A stretch of 64,000 bases of DNA from Thioalkalivibrio sp. HK1 (GTDB taxonomy: Bacteria; Pseudomonadota; Gammaproteobacteria; HK1), in NCBI GenBank assembly GCA_000583135.1, contig JFBG01000023.1:1-64000 (forward strand). Reading direction: 5' to 3'. Below the pieces are notes generated by a model. That model saw only the letters and a program-made list of their open reading frames with translations, made no database searches and was not told the DNA's origin. This document shows, one piece after another, positions 1-9,437 of this stretch. The position numbers and the translations under genes are program-made. Numbering within the stretch: position 1 is the first letter of the stretch; each line of letters begins with the position of its first letter.

Positions 1-1269
1 GGGGGGGGTACCTTGGATTATGTCGCCGCTTGGTTCATCAAGGCCGGGGAATATAGACAGCAAAGCGATGCCCGGATCGGATTCGTCGCCACCAATTCGA
101 TCACGCAAGGCGAGCAGGTGGCGCAGCTGTGGCCGATTCTTTTCGAGCGCCATCGGTTGGAGATCGCCTTTGCCCACCGCACCTTCGCTTGGGGCTCGGA
201 TGCCAAAGGCTCAGCTCAGGTCCATGTCGTGATTTTGGGTTTGGATCGTCGAGATCGGGCGCCACACACCAAAGGATCGAAGGAAAAACGCCTCTTCGAT
301 TATCCCGATATCAAGGGGCAGCCCCAAGAGAGTCGTCCCAAGGCGATATCGCCTTATCTATTCGATGCCGATGGGTTATCCGATCCATCGATGACGGTAC
401 GAGAGGAAAGCAAGCCGATCAATGATTTGAAGCCTCTTCGTTTCGGAAATCAGCCGATCGACGGAGGGCACTATATTTTCGATGAGAAAGAGCGCGATGA
501 TTTTTTGAAGGCCGAGCCGGAAGCCGAAGCCTTTTTGCGTCCCTATATCGGCGCTCGGGAATTCTTGCAAGGCGGGCGTCGATGGATTTTGGCTTTGCAC
601 GATGCTCCGCCGGAACGATTGGCACGATTGCCGAATGTGAAAAAGAGAATCGCATCGGTGCGATCTTATCGTGAGGCAAGTCGTCGATCGCTAACCCGAG
701 AGTTAGCTTTGTCGCCCACTCGATTTGCATTCCCCACCATCCCCGATAATCCCTATCTATTTATCCCGGGAGTGAGTTCCGAGCGACGAGAATATCTTCC
801 GATCGGTTGGCTCGAACCCCCCATCATCCCGAGCAATGCGGCTCTCGTCTTGGAGGATGCCACCCTCATCGACTTCGCCATGTTGACCTCCGCGATGCAT
901 AATACGTGGTTGCGCGGCATCGGTGGGCGATTGGAGAGTCGATATCGCTATTCGGCGGGTTCGGTCTACAACACCTTTCCGATGCCGCCCGAGGATGCCG
1001 GGCTCGAAGGGCTGGAGCCTCATGCCCGAGCGATCCTCGATGCGCGGGCCGCCCATCCGGATGCAACCCTGGCCGATCTTTACGATCCCCAAGCGATGCC
1101 TTTGGATTTGCGCAAAGCCCATCGGGACTTGGATCGGGCGGTCGATCGGCTTTATCGTCGCCCGGGATTTACCTCTTCTTTTGATCGCCTTCGGCATCTA
1201 TTCATGCTCTATGACAAGATGCGTTCTCCCTTGGCGGCGAGGATGAAGAGCGCCGGCCGCCGCCGTTGA
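1..1269 (+). CDS. MmeI-like class I SAM-dependent DNA methyltransferase, C-terminal part (5' end outside window)
   Basis: The reading frame is already open at base 1, so this is a 3' fragment. The visible 422 residues match the second half of the large adenine-specific DNA methyltransferases of the MmeI type (type IIL/IIG restriction-modification). Seen near the start are LDYVAAW and then FVATNSITQGEQV, the segment that follows the catalytic motif in this family. Later come a target-recognition region with RPYIGAREFL, the block SSERREYLPIG, and the C-terminal signature GGRLESRYRYS followed by VYNTFP. The catalytic NPPF/NPPY motif and any N-terminal nuclease domain lie upstream of the window. 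It cannot be told here whether this is a lone methylase, a fused restriction-methylation enzyme or part of a larger defence locus. Confidence 0.88.
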   Translation, partial: GGGTLDYVAAWFIKAGEYRQQSDARIGFVATNSITQGEQVAQLWPILFERHRLEIAFAHRTFAWGSDAKGSAQVHVVILGLDRRDRAPHTKGSKEKRLFDYPDIKGQPQESRPKAISPYLFDADGLSDPSMTVREESKPINDLKPLRFGNQPIDGGHYIFDEKERDDFLKAEPEAEAFLRPYIGAREFLQGGRRWILALHDAPPERLARLPNVKKRIASVRSYREASRRSLTRELALSPTRFAFPTIPDNPYLFIPGVSSERREYLPIGWLEPPIIPSNAALVLEDATLIDFAMLTSAMHNTWLRGIGGRLESRYRYSAGSVYNTFPMPPEDAGLEGLEPHARAILDARAAHPDATLADLYDPQAMPLDLRKAHRDLDRAVDRLYRRPGFTSSFDRLRHLFMLYDKMRSPLAARMKSAGRRR

Positions 1270-1359
1270 GCATAATGTGCTCGAAGGCGGGTACCGGATT
1301 CGCTATTCGCTGAGAAGTTCCTCCAATCGGGGGAAGCATTGTCAATGCCGGAGGCTTCG

Positions 1360-2262
1360 ATGAATGCGACGATCGCCAACCATCCGACGGTGATTGCCGG
1401 TCGCTATGCGGTGATGGGCAATCCGATCGCCCATAGCCGATCGCCCTTTATCCATCGCCTCTTTGCGGCCCAATCGGGATGCGATATCGACTATCGAGCC
1501 TTATCGGTGGAACCCGATGGATTGGCGGCCGCCATCGAGACTTTCATATCCGCAGGCGGGCGGGGGCTCAATATCACCCTGCCTTTCAAGGAAGAGGCCT
1601 TCGCCCTGTCCTCCAAGCGCACGTCGAGGGCCGAGCGAGCGGGGGCGGTCAACACCCTTTCTTTCGAGGAGGGGGATATCCACGGCGACAATACCGACGG
1701 TATCGGCTTGGTGCGAGACCTCGTCGATCGGATCGGTGTAAAGATCGAGGGGGCATCGGTGCTCTTGCTCGGAGCGGGAGGGGCGGCGAGGGGGGCGGTC
1801 GGCCCTATTTTGGATCGAAACCCGATACGGTTGACGATCGCCAATCGCAGCGTTGATCGCGCCGTGGCTCTGGCCGATCGCTTCGCAGGTCAATCTTTCG
1901 CAAATCAGGGTTCGCCGGTGGATGCGCTTTCGCTCGAGGACCTGTCTCGTCGTTTCGGATCGGGGCCGGGGCGAAAGGAGGGTTTCGATTTGGTGATCAA
2001 CGCCACCGCGGCAAGCCTCGGCGGTGATTTACCCGCTTTGCCCGATGGCATCATGGGCAAGAATGCGGTGGCCTACGATATGGCCTATTCCTCGAAGCCG
2101 ACTCCCTTCGTCGAGTGGGGGCAAAGGCAAGGGGCGGCGATCGCCATCGACGGTCTGGGGATGTTGGTGGAGCAGGCTGCGGAATCCTATCGGATATGGC
2201 TCGGGATCTCACCGAGAACGAGCGAGGTGATCGAAGAATTGCGGCACCTGCTCGCCGATTGA
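1360..2262 (+). CDS. aroE: Shikimate dehydrogenase (NADP+)
   Basis: AroE reduces 3-dehydroshikimate to shikimate in aromatic amino acid synthesis. The 300-residue product has SRSP (residues 26-29) for shikimate binding, NITLPFK with catalytic Lys77, DNTDG with catalytic Asp113, and a glycine-rich NADP loop GAGGAARGA. The C-terminal block DGLGMLVEQAA is typical. The ATG at 1360 is chosen because GGAGG lies five bases upstream. In-frame TTG 1339 and ATG 1345 would add seven or five residues without a better ribosome site. The gene starts 90 bp after the methyltransferase and may be co-transcribed with it. It is slightly longer than the usual 270-280 residues. Confidence 0.95.
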   Translation: MNATIANHPTVIAGRYAVMGNPIAHSRSPFIHRLFAAQSGCDIDYRALSVEPDGLAAAIETFISAGGRGLNITLPFKEEAFALSSKRTSRAERAGAVNTLSFEEGDIHGDNTDGIGLVRDLVDRIGVKIEGASVLLLGAGGAARGAVGPILDRNPIRLTIANRSVDRAVALADRFAGQSFANQGSPVDALSLEDLSRRFGSGPGRKEGFDLVINATAASLGGDLPALPDGIMGKNAVAYDMAYSSKPTPFVEWGQRQGAAIAIDGLGMLVEQAAESYRIWLGISPRTSEVIEELRHLLAD

Positions 2263-2473
2263 CGCTTTTTCGCCCGCATCGAGGGTACGATCCCCGCCAT
2301 CTTTTGCCGATGCCCCTTTGGAGGGCATTGCCGATAGTCGATGATCGATCGATGAGATCCTCGTCTGCATCCATTCATTCATCCGACCATCCGACTTCGG
2401 TGGATGCGCATTTCGCCCAAGCCTCGCAAAGCGCGGTTTCGGAACCCCGACAAGGCAAAAGAGCCGTCGATAT

Positions 2474-2502
2474 GTCGAGATAATGGAAAAGTCGAGATAA
2501 TG
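2474..2502 (+). repeat. 12-bp direct repeat, 17-bp period
   Basis: GTCGAGATAATG occurs twice, at 2474-2485 and 2491-2502, separated by GAAAA. Two exact copies in non-coding DNA about 1.5 helical turns apart could be a tandem operator, but two copies could also be chance in such biased DNA. Confidence 0.4.
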
Positions 2503-2794
2503 AACCGGCTTTCGATCGCCGAATTGGAATCGGCGCAGATTCAAAGGCTTGGAAAAAAATCTATGCACATTTTTCATGACGAAAATCAGGCGATCCGGCA
2601 GGGATCATCGAAAGGCGGGTCGGCTTGTTCCAGATCTGCGATCGATGCGAGTTTTATTTTCCAAGTCATTGAAATAAAAGAATAAAAAATTCATATCGGA
2701 GAATAGGGTTTCAATCGAAGTATCGGGCTTGTCATTCATGGGATAAGGCTTGTTTCTAGCGATGATAGCGATGACGGGATGAATATGCACATGG

Positions 2795-2803
2795 TTATCC
2801 ACA
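2795..2803 (+). promoter_or_regulatory. Single DnaA-box-like site TTATCCACA
   Basis: The nine bases TTATCCACA match the strong consensus DnaA box exactly. Only one copy is visible, and no clustered boxes or dnaA/dnaN/gidA genes are near, so this is not evidence for an origin. It could be an isolated DnaA-binding site upstream of pgi, or chance. Confidence 0.3.
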
Positions 2804-3058
2804 GATTGCGTGAGTCGTTCGATGGTCCATGATCTGCCGGTTTTGTCTTGATATCCGCCCTGAAAGGGCGTTCGATCGGCGAATTTCACCCGATCCGATT
2901 CAAAATACCGATGGCGAAGGAGAACATCCTTGCCGGTTGCCGAAGGATCGAGATGTGGAAAAGCCGATCCCCTCTTTCGAGAGCGAAAGCCCGATGACAA
3001 TCGCTCGGTTCGCTCGCTTTTCCCTTGCCCTCGATGCAGCCTCGATGCGGAGGATTCG

Positions 3059-4801
3059 ATGACCCTTTCCGGTGCCGATGCGTTCGATGTCTCGAGACTC
3101 GGGATGCGATCCCTTCTCGACAGCGAGATATGGCGCGCTTTGGGCGAGCATCATGCGCTTGTACGCTCCCTTGACTTGCGCACCCTCTTTGCGAATGAAT
3201 CGGATCGCTTCGATCGCCATTCCCTCGAGGCCTGCGGCATCTTGCTCGATTACTCGAAGAATCGGGTGACATGCGAAACGATGGGCTTGCTTTTTGCGCT
3301 CGCCGATGAAAGAGGGGTGCCGGAGCAAGCGCGGGCGATGTTCCAAGGCTCGGCCATCAATCGCAGCGAAGGGCAGGCCGCCTTGCACCCGCTGCTGCGC
3401 GATTCGCGCGAGGATCCCTTATGCGAGGTGGATGTATCCATGCGCGCTTGCGTCGAGGGCTCCTTGCAGGCGATGGAGGATTTCTCGCAGGCGGTGCGAT
3501 CCGGGGCATGGCGGGGTTATCGCGGGGATCCGATCGAGGATATCGTCCATATCGGCATCGGCGGATCGGAGCTCGGTCCGAAAATGGTGTGCCGGGCTTT
3601 GGCCCCCCTCGCCGATGGACCCCGGGTACATTTCGTATCCAATATCGACGGGTGGGCGCTGCTTTCGACCTTGGGCCATCTCTCCCCCGCCCGCACCGTC
3701 TTCGTGGTCGCATCGAAAACCTTCACCACCCAAGAGACGATGGTCAATGCGCATTCGGCCCGGCGCTGGATCGAGGACTCCTTGGGAAGCGAGGCGGTGG
3801 CGCGGCATTTCGTGGCGATAACCGGCGCGCGCCGAAAGGCGCTGGAATTCGGGGTCGATCCGCAAGGAATTTTCGATATCCCCGAATGGGTGGGCGGGCG
3901 CTTTTCCCTTTGGTCGAGCGTGGGCTTGCCCGTCGCATTGGCCGTGGGAATGCCTGTTTTCAGAAAATTGCTGGCCGGGGCGCATGCGATGGATCGGCAT
4001 TTCCTGAGCGCCCCCGGTGATCGGAATATGCCGATCATCCTGGCCCTGATCGGTATTTGGTATATCCACTTCTTCGGATCGCAGACCCATGCCGTGGTGG
4101 CCTACGATGAGCGCTTGGATCGATTCGCCGCCCACCTCCAGCAGCTCGATATGGAAAGCAACGGTAAGCGCGTGCGCCAAGATGGAACGAGGGTGGAGCA
4201 TCCGACGGGGCCGATCGTCTGGGGAGAGCCGGGTACCGGAGGACAGCATGCTTTTTTCCAGCTTCTGCATCAAGGAACGCCCTTGGTTCCGGTGGATTTC
4301 ATCGTCGCCGCCGCTTGCGATCACTCCTTGTTCGAGCACCATCGCTTGCTGATCGCCAACTGCCTGGCTCAAAGCCAAGCCCTGATGACCGGACGATGCG
4401 AGAAAGAATTGCGGGCCGATCTCCTCTCATCGGGCGCCGATCTCGATCGGACAGAAGCCCTCGTCCCCCATCGAGTCACCGAGGGAAATCGCCCTTCGAA
4501 TACCTTGATGCTCGAACGACTCGATCCCTTTACCTTGGGGGCCCTGATCGCCCTTTACGAGCATAAGGTCTTCGTTCAAGGGGCGATCTGGGGCGTGAAT
4601 TCCTTCGATCAGTGGGGAGTCGAGCTCGGAAAGAAAGTGGCTGGATCCGTTGCAAACGAGTTGCATTTAGATGTTTCCTCCGAAAAAGCGAAAGCGATTT
4701 TCCAAGATCGCGATCGAGCCGATGCCGATCGAGATGCCTCCACCGCAGGCCTGATCCGCGCTTGGAAGGAGCGAGCGGGACGGGCGCGGGGAGATCCTTG
4801 A
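3059..4801 (+). CDS. pgi: Glucose-6-phosphate isomerase
   Basis: Pgi interconverts glucose 6-phosphate and fructose 6-phosphate in glycolysis and gluconeogenesis. The 580-residue product carries the sugar-phosphate isomerase blocks HIGIGGSELGPKMV and GEPGTGGQHAFFQLLHQGT. The latter usually reads GTNGQHAF, so Gly replaces Asn here. The C-terminal active-site region FDQWGVELGKKVA contains the catalytic Lys. DMESNGKRV is also present. The ATG at 3059 is preceded by GCGGAGGA at good spacing. The frame is open further upstream but that part is not conserved. It is somewhat longer than the E. coli enzyme (549). No operon partner is adjacent; the HU-like gene follows after 328 bp. Confidence 0.96.
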   Translation: MTLSGADAFDVSRLGMRSLLDSEIWRALGEHHALVRSLDLRTLFANESDRFDRHSLEACGILLDYSKNRVTCETMGLLFALADERGVPEQARAMFQGSAINRSEGQAALHPLLRDSREDPLCEVDVSMRACVEGSLQAMEDFSQAVRSGAWRGYRGDPIEDIVHIGIGGSELGPKMVCRALAPLADGPRVHFVSNIDGWALLSTLGHLSPARTVFVVASKTFTTQETMVNAHSARRWIEDSLGSEAVARHFVAITGARRKALEFGVDPQGIFDIPEWVGGRFSLWSSVGLPVALAVGMPVFRKLLAGAHAMDRHFLSAPGDRNMPIILALIGIWYIHFFGSQTHAVVAYDERLDRFAAHLQQLDMESNGKRVRQDGTRVEHPTGPIVWGEPGTGGQHAFFQLLHQGTPLVPVDFIVAAACDHSLFEHHRLLIANCLAQSQALMTGRCEKELRADLLSSGADLDRTEALVPHRVTEGNRPSNTLMLERLDPFTLGALIALYEHKVFVQGAIWGVNSFDQWGVELGKKVAGSVANELHLDVSSEKAKAIFQDRDRADADRDASTAGLIRAWKERAGRARGDP

Positions 4802-5129
4802 ACCCTTGAAATAAAGCATGGGCCGATGGATATCGCCTCCTTGACGGCGATGCCCAAGAACTCGGGTCATCGTCGAATATCGACGCCTCGACGCTCGATG
4901 AGGATCACCGAACCCTCGAGGCGATGGATTCTTTTTTTTGCTCTTGGGGTATGGAAAAAAGCGATAAATGATGGTATGGTGCTACATTGTTGCTTTCGTT
5001 GATGCAACTGTCCAAGAGTCTTCGATCGCAACAAGATGCCGGCGGCTCGATCTTCGAACGAAGATCTTCGAAGTTCGAATCGTCGATCAAACCCAACACA
5101 ATCCAACACCGATACCGGGGGAGGGACTT
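4802..5129. other. pgi-HU intergenic region, probable promoter of the HU-like gene
   Basis: No gene is seen. Bases 4930-4990 contain a T-run followed by A+T-rich GATAAAT and TATGGT segments that could supply promoter elements for the downstream DNA-binding protein, but no well-spaced -35/-10 pair stands out. Dense complementary GAAGATCTTCGAA-like sequence at about 5055-5078 could fold in the leader. Confidence 0.35.
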
Positions 5130-5468
5130 ATGGCGAAAACACCGGCACTCAAAGTGCCCCTTACCAAGACTCAGTTGGTTTCCGAAATCGCAACGAATAC
5201 CGAACTGACCAAGCAGCAGGTAGCCGGCGTAATCGACGAGCTCGGCAATCAGATCAAGCGGCATGTCGAAAAGAAGGGACCTGGGACCTTCACCATGCCG
5301 GGCTTGTTGAAGATCAAGACCGTCCGCAAACCGGCGACGAAGGCTCGAAAGGGAGTCAATCCCTTCAACGGAGAACCGATGGAATTCAAAGCCAAGCCGG
5401 CGCATACGACGGTCAAGATTCAGCCACTCAAGGGTTTGAAGGAGATGGCCGAACCCCCGAAGTCTTAG
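5130..5468 (+). CDS. HU/IHF-family DNA-binding protein (gammaproteobacterial paralogue)
   Basis: The 112-residue basic protein belongs to the HU superfamily, whose dimers bend DNA. It begins MAKTPALKVPLTKTQLV, the extended N-terminus of a common gammaproteobacterial HU-like group distinct from hupA/hupB. An HU helical region (about 12-50) is followed by the beta arm region, with GTFTMPGLLKIKT and NPFNGEP instead of the standard NPxTG tip. The start is fixed by GGGGGAGGGA just upstream of ATG 5130. The gene stands alone between pgi and a strong terminator, so it is probably monocistronic. It may act as a general nucleoid protein; a specific role cannot be read from the sequence. Confidence 0.9.
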   Translation: MAKTPALKVPLTKTQLVSEIATNTELTKQQVAGVIDELGNQIKRHVEKKGPGTFTMPGLLKIKTVRKPATKARKGVNPFNGEPMEFKAKPAHTTVKIQPLKGLKEMAEPPKS

Positions 5469-5523
5469 TAGAAGCCTCTTGGTATTCGACGATCATCCAA
5501 ATGATCGTTTATAGGTTCGATAC

Positions 5524-5552
5524 AAGCCCCGCATCAGCGGGGCTTTGTTTTT
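5524..5552 (+). terminator. Rho-independent terminator after the HU-like gene
   Basis: A perfect 9-bp stem, AAGCCCCGC (5524-5532) with GCGGGGCTT (5537-5545), closes a four-base ATCA loop. It is followed by TGTTTTTT. It lies 55 bp after the HU-like stop codon. This is the clearest intrinsic terminator in the window. Confidence 0.92.
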
Positions 5553-5982
5553 GGGGATTTCATGGGGAGGGGGGGCTTCAGGACCCAATCTGCCGTTCGA
5601 TGCCTTCGAAGCGCTGCGCAGATCCCGATAGCACGGCCTGCGGATTTTGGACAAGAGATTTCAGCTCTTTCGTCCAACCTCGTCCAAGCGGATGATTGAG
5701 AAGAAAAGGCTATCGGGAATCGGAGCGCAACGATACCGACGGATTTTTATACGGATCCTTGCAAGGATCGATGATCCTTATCCCCGGATGGTCCCTTCGC
5801 ATAAGGGGCGTAAGCATAAGCACCGGGAAACGCTCCCGGGTGCCTTCCGAGGGCGAGGACGGGTAAGGGGCTCAGGCCTCGCCCTTTGCGCCCGATATCG
5901 CCGTCATCGGGATCGAGGGCTTCGTCTTCGTATCTCGTCTGGACGCATCGTCTGGGCGTCTCGTACGTAGGAGCGTTTGGCC
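5553..5982. other. Convergent gap between the HU-like gene and dapD, with alternating hairpin arms
   Basis: No gene is supported on either strand. The notable structure is at 5754-5779: GATCCTT (5754-5760), AAGGATC (5763-5769) and GATCCTT (5773-5779). The middle arm can pair with either neighbour, giving mutually exclusive hairpins. It lies about 200 bp past the dapD stop on the minus strand, with no T-run on that strand, so a terminator role is only possible. Confidence 0.4.
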
Positions 5983-6804
5983 CTAGATCATTCTCAACAA
6001 CTCGTTGATCCCCACCTTCGAGCGGGTGCGCTCGTCGACCCTTTTCACGATCACCGCGCAATAAAGGCTGTGGCTGCCGTCTTTCGCCGGGAGATTGCCG
6101 GAGACCACCACCGAGCCTGCCGGGATCCGCCCGAAGGAAACGGTGCCGCTTTCGCGGTCGTAGATGCGGGTGCTTTGACCGATATAGACCCCCATCGAAA
6201 TCACCGATCCCCGCTCGACGATCACTCCCTCGACGATTTCCGAGCGGGCCCCGATGAAGCACTCGTCCTCGATGATCGTCGGACTCGCCTGCAAGGGTTC
6301 GAGCACCCCGCCGATCCCGACGCCGCCCGAGAGGTGAACATTCTTTCCGATCTGAGCGCAGCTCCCGACGGTGGCCCAAGTATCGACCATGGTACCGCTA
6401 TCGACGAAGGCCCCGATATTGACATAGCTCGGCATCAGCACCGTTCCGGGGGCGATCCATGCGCCGTATCGCGCCACCGCCGGAGGAACCACGCGGACTT
6501 GACCCTCCTTGAATTTCTCCTCGGATGCAAGCGCGTATTTGGCGGGAACCTTGTCGAAGTAGCGAGTGAAGCCTCCTTCCATCACATAGCTATCCTCCAG
6601 GCGAAAGGAGAGCAGTACCGCTTTTTTCAACCACTCGTTGACGATCCAGCCCTCGGCGGTGGGCTCGGCGACCCTCTCCTTGCCGGCATCGAGACGGGCG
6701 ATGGCCTCGGCGACGGCGGCCTTGACTTCGGGTTGCACGGAATCGGGCGAGATGCTCTCTCGCTCCTCGAAAGCCTTTTCGATGACTGTCCTGATACCGT
6801 TCAT
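5983..6804 (-). CDS. dapD: 2,3,4,5-tetrahydropyridine-2,6-dicarboxylate N-succinyltransferase
   Basis: DapD transfers succinyl from succinyl-CoA to tetrahydrodipicolinate in the succinylase branch of lysine and diaminopimelate synthesis. The 273-residue length matches the family (274 in E. coli). An N-terminal helical domain contains [16 protein letters not shown]. It is followed by hexapeptide left-handed helix repeats such as [20 protein letters not shown], which carries conserved active-site residues, and [13 protein letters not shown]. In E. coli dapD follows glnD; here it sits 138 bp after queG on the minus strand, while map-glnD is some 24 kb away, so the block has been rearranged. Confidence 0.97.
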   Translation of the reverse strand: MNGIRTVIEKAFEERESISPDSVQPEVKAAVAEAIARLDAGKERVAEPTAEGWIVNEWLKKAVLLSFRLEDSYVMEGGFTRYFDKVPAKYALASEEKFKEGQVRVVPPAVARYGAWIAPGTVLMPSYVNIGAFVDSGTMVDTWATVGSCAQIGKNVHLSGGVGIGGVLEPLQASPTIIEDECFIGARSEIVEGVIVERGSVISMGVYIGQSTRIYDRESGTVSFGRIPAGSVVVSGNLPAKDGSHSLYCAVIVKRVDERTRSKVGINELLRMI

Positions 6805-6942
6805 TGGATGGGTGGCTCCCTTCGATGGATAAGTCGATCAGTCAGGTGGAAGAAGATGGTCGGCAAAGAAAACGGTGCGTCTTGCCTTGCCGAGGCGATG
6901 CGTTTCGTCGATGATCGGATCCGGAATGCTGCCGATGAATCC

Positions 6943-8031
6943 TCATGCCTGCGGATGGACCGCATGGCGGCCAAGCGCCCAAACGATATGTTCTCGAACC
7001 ATCGCCGACGGATGATCGAGGCGAGATTCGAGGGCCTTGACAATCCGATCCGATGTGCCGGCGTTGCCCAAGGCCACGGCGATATTGCGTAGCCAACGCT
7101 CGTATCCGATCCGGCGCAGAGCCATGCCTTCGGTGCGCCGCTCGTATTCCTTTTCCGACCATGCGAAGAGATCCACAAGACTCGATGCATCCAGCCCGTG
7201 GCGGGGTGAAAAGGCATCGATATCTTGGGTGCGGGCGAAGCGATTCCAAGGGCAGACCAACTGGCAGTCGTCGCAGCCGAAGATGCGATTGCCGATCAGC
7301 GGCCGCAGATCCGGCGGGATCGATCCCTTGAGCTCGATGGTCAGGTAGGAAATGCATCGGCGCGCATCCAACCTGTAAGGGGCGACGATCGCCCCCGTGG
7401 GGCAGGCATCGATACAAGCCCGACAGCGACCGCAATGATCGCTCGCCCTCGTATCGGCCTCCAGCGGAAGATCGGTATAGAGCTCGCCCAAGAAAAACCA
7501 TGATCCGGCATCGCGGTTGATGAGATTGGTATGCTTGCCGATCCAGCCGAGCCCGGCGTTGCGCGCCAAGGGCTTTTCCATCACCGGAGCGCTATCGGCA
7601 AAAGCCCGATAACCGAAGGGACCGACCTCCCCCTCGATATGATCGGCGAGGCGTTGCAAACGCCGCCGGATGAGCTTGTGGTAATCGCGTCCCAAGGCAT
7701 AGCGGGAGACATAGCCGAGATCCGATCGAGCCAATACCTCTTCGGGGCTTTCGCCTTGCGGGTGCCGATAATCCATGCGTACGCTGATGATGCGACAGGT
7801 TCCGGGCACGAGCGCCTCGGGGCGGCTGCGACGCAAGCCGTGCGAGGACATGTATTCGAGTTCGCCGTGGTAGCCCGCGCGAAGCCAAGCGAGCAGCGAG
7901 GCTTCGTCATCGGCGAGGTCGCAATCGCTGATCCCGACCTGAGCGAAACCCAGCTCCTTGGCTTTTTGCCGGATCGAGTCTTTGATCGCAGCGGAGTCGA
8001 TATCGGATCGAGGTGATGGCGGTGCGGCCAC
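6943..8031 (-). CDS. queG: Epoxyqueuosine reductase
   Basis: QueG is a cobalamin- and 4Fe-4S-dependent enzyme that reduces epoxyqueuosine to queuosine at the wobble base of certain tRNAs. Seen are the N-terminal domain beginning KELGFAQVGISD and the active-site region. There is a ferredoxin-like segment with CGRCRACIDACPTGAI and CDDCQLVCPWN, two four-cysteine clusters. A C-terminal HEAT-like tail includes REHIVWALGRH. The frame stays open far upstream into leuB on the other strand. The start is therefore inferred: GTG 8031 gives 362 residues, near the family length, but lacks a clear ribosome site, and TTG 8043 or 8139 are alternatives. It may share a transcript with dapD. Confidence 0.93.
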   Translation of the reverse strand: MAAPPSPRSDIDSAAIKDSIRQKAKELGFAQVGISDCDLADDEASLLAWLRAGYHGELEYMSSHGLRRSRPEALVPGTCRIISVRMDYRHPQGESPEEVLARSDLGYVSRYALGRDYHKLIRRRLQRLADHIEGEVGPFGYRAFADSAPVMEKPLARNAGLGWIGKHTNLINRDAGSWFFLGELYTDLPLEADTRASDHCGRCRACIDACPTGAIVAPYRLDARRCISYLTIELKGSIPPDLRPLIGNRIFGCDDCQLVCPWNRFARTQDIDAFSPRHGLDASSLVDLFAWSEKEYERRTEGMALRRIGYERWLRNIAVALGNAGTSDRIVKALESRLDHPSAMVREHIVWALGRHAVHPQA

Positions 8032-8218
8032 GGCGTTATCCAAGCGATATCGCTCGCTCGAAGGGGGTTGCAAGGAGAAGACGGCCCGGCCCTCGGGCGG
8101 GTTGCGATCAAGACCAATTGCGATATTGTAAACTCGCAATCGCTTGGACGGCTCGGCTCGTCGATATCGGCCTCGCTCCCTCGTCTTTCCCGATGATTCA
8201 TAACAAGGTATTTTTTCG

Positions 8219-9301
8219 ATGACAAGCAGGATTTTGCTCCTTCCCGGAGACGGGATCGGACCGGAAATCATCGCCCAGGCTCGCAAGGTGCTTGATGCCT
8301 TGTGTTCCCAAGGAGCGCTCGATGCCCGGATCGACGAGGCCTCGATCGGCGGCGATGCGACCGATCGCTTCGGCACCCCCTTGCCCGATGAGACATTGGA
8401 ATCGGCGAAAGCGGCGGATGCCATCTTGCTCGGTGCGGTCGGGGGGCCGCAATGGGATGGGGTGGAGCGTTCCCTTCGGCCCGAACGAGGCCTTCTAAGG
8501 CTACGCTCGGAACTCGGGGTATTCGCCAACCTACGACCGGCGATCGCCTATCCGCAGTTGGTCGGAAGTTCGACCTTGAAGCCGGAGGTGATCCGAGGGC
8601 TCGATCTTTTGATCGTGCGCGAGCTGACCGGCGGTATCTATTTCGGCGATCCGCGCGGGATTCGCACCTTGGATGACGGTCGCCGCCAAGGTTTCAATAC
8701 CCTCGTCTATGCCGAGGACGAGATCGAGCGGGTTTGCCGTGTCGCCTTCGAATCCGCCCGCCGACGCTCGAAGCGGCTGTGCTCGGTCGACAAGGCTAAT
8801 GTGCTCGAAGTGAGCGAACTGTGGCGCGATGTCGCCGAGACGGTGGCCAAGGACTATCCGGATGTCTTCCTCTCCCACCTCTATGTCGACAATGCCGCGA
8901 TGCAGTTGGTGCGCGATCCGAAGCAATTCGACGTTATCGTCACCACCAATATGTTCGGTGATATCCTTTCGGACTTGGCATCGATGCTGACCGGCTCCAT
9001 CGGCATGCTGCCCTCGGCCTCCCTCGATGCCAAGGCCAAGGGGCTTTACGAGCCGATCCACGGCACCGCTCCCGATATCGCAGGCCAAGGGGTTGCCAAT
9101 CCGCTGGCCACCATTCTCTCGGCGGCGATGATGTTGCGCCACTCGCTGGGATTGCCCGATCTCTCGGATCGGATCGAAGCCGCGGTCGGTCGCGCCCTCG
9201 ATCGCGGCTTTCGTACCCCCGACATCCACTCGCCCGAGACCACCTTGGTCGATACCGTGCAGATGGGGGATGCGGTGGTCGATGCGCTCACTTCGAACTA
9301 G
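8219..9301 (+). CDS. leuB: 3-isopropylmalate dehydrogenase
   Basis: LeuB oxidatively decarboxylates 3-isopropylmalate, the third step of leucine synthesis, using NAD. The 360-residue product has GDGIGPEI near the start, the substrate-binding arginines in [28 protein letters not shown] with the catalytic Lys, and [12 protein letters not shown] with metal-binding aspartates. The NAD-loop [10 protein letters not shown] is also present. The ATG at 8219 has only a weak AAGG upstream but matches the family N-terminus. leuC and leuD are not directly upstream; the divergent queG is. The asd gene follows after 136 bp, as in Pseudomonas-type leuB-asd gene order. Confidence 0.97.
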   Translation: MTSRILLLPGDGIGPEIIAQARKVLDALCSQGALDARIDEASIGGDATDRFGTPLPDETLESAKAADAILLGAVGGPQWDGVERSLRPERGLLRLRSELGVFANLRPAIAYPQLVGSSTLKPEVIRGLDLLIVRELTGGIYFGDPRGIRTLDDGRRQGFNTLVYAEDEIERVCRVAFESARRRSKRLCSVDKANVLEVSELWRDVAETVAKDYPDVFLSHLYVDNAAMQLVRDPKQFDVIVTTNMFGDILSDLASMLTGSIGMLPSASLDAKAKGLYEPIHGTAPDIAGQGVANPLATILSAAMMLRHSLGLPDLSDRIEAAVGRALDRGFRTPDIHSPETTLVDTVQMGDAVVDALTSN

Positions 9302-9437
9302 GGCCCCCAGAGAAGGATGGTATGTTTCAAGAGATTGGGGGGATGCGGATAAAAACGCGAGTGAAAATGCGAGAGCATCGAGCGCCCGTAATGGTTTTTC
9401 GGGCAGATTTTTTCATGAAACATCAAGGAATCGATGG

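Larger units (their letters stand above)
2263..3058. other. Gene-poor 796-bp gap between aroE and pgi
   Basis: No convincing gene is seen. A possible 61-residue reading frame from ATG 2500 to 2685 has no recognisable motif and only a weak ribosome site. The stretch about 2640-2720 is clearly A+T-rich compared with the surroundings and is the most promoter-like part. The gap also holds a 12-bp direct repeat (2474-2502) and a single DnaA-box sequence (2795-2803), listed separately. It probably carries the pgi promoter. Confidence 0.5.

Noticed and set aside
2795..2803. Replication origin near pgi
   Set aside because: Only one DnaA box, with no box cluster and no origin-linked genes.
2605..3000. 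Minus-strand 131-codon frame upstream of pgi
   Set aside because: No recognisable motif, mixed composition and no ribosome site. It could not be supported as a gene.
5977..7092. Plus-strand frame of 371 codons opposite dapD and the end of queG
   Set aside because: His/Asp/Arg-rich translation without motifs; both minus-strand genes are certain.
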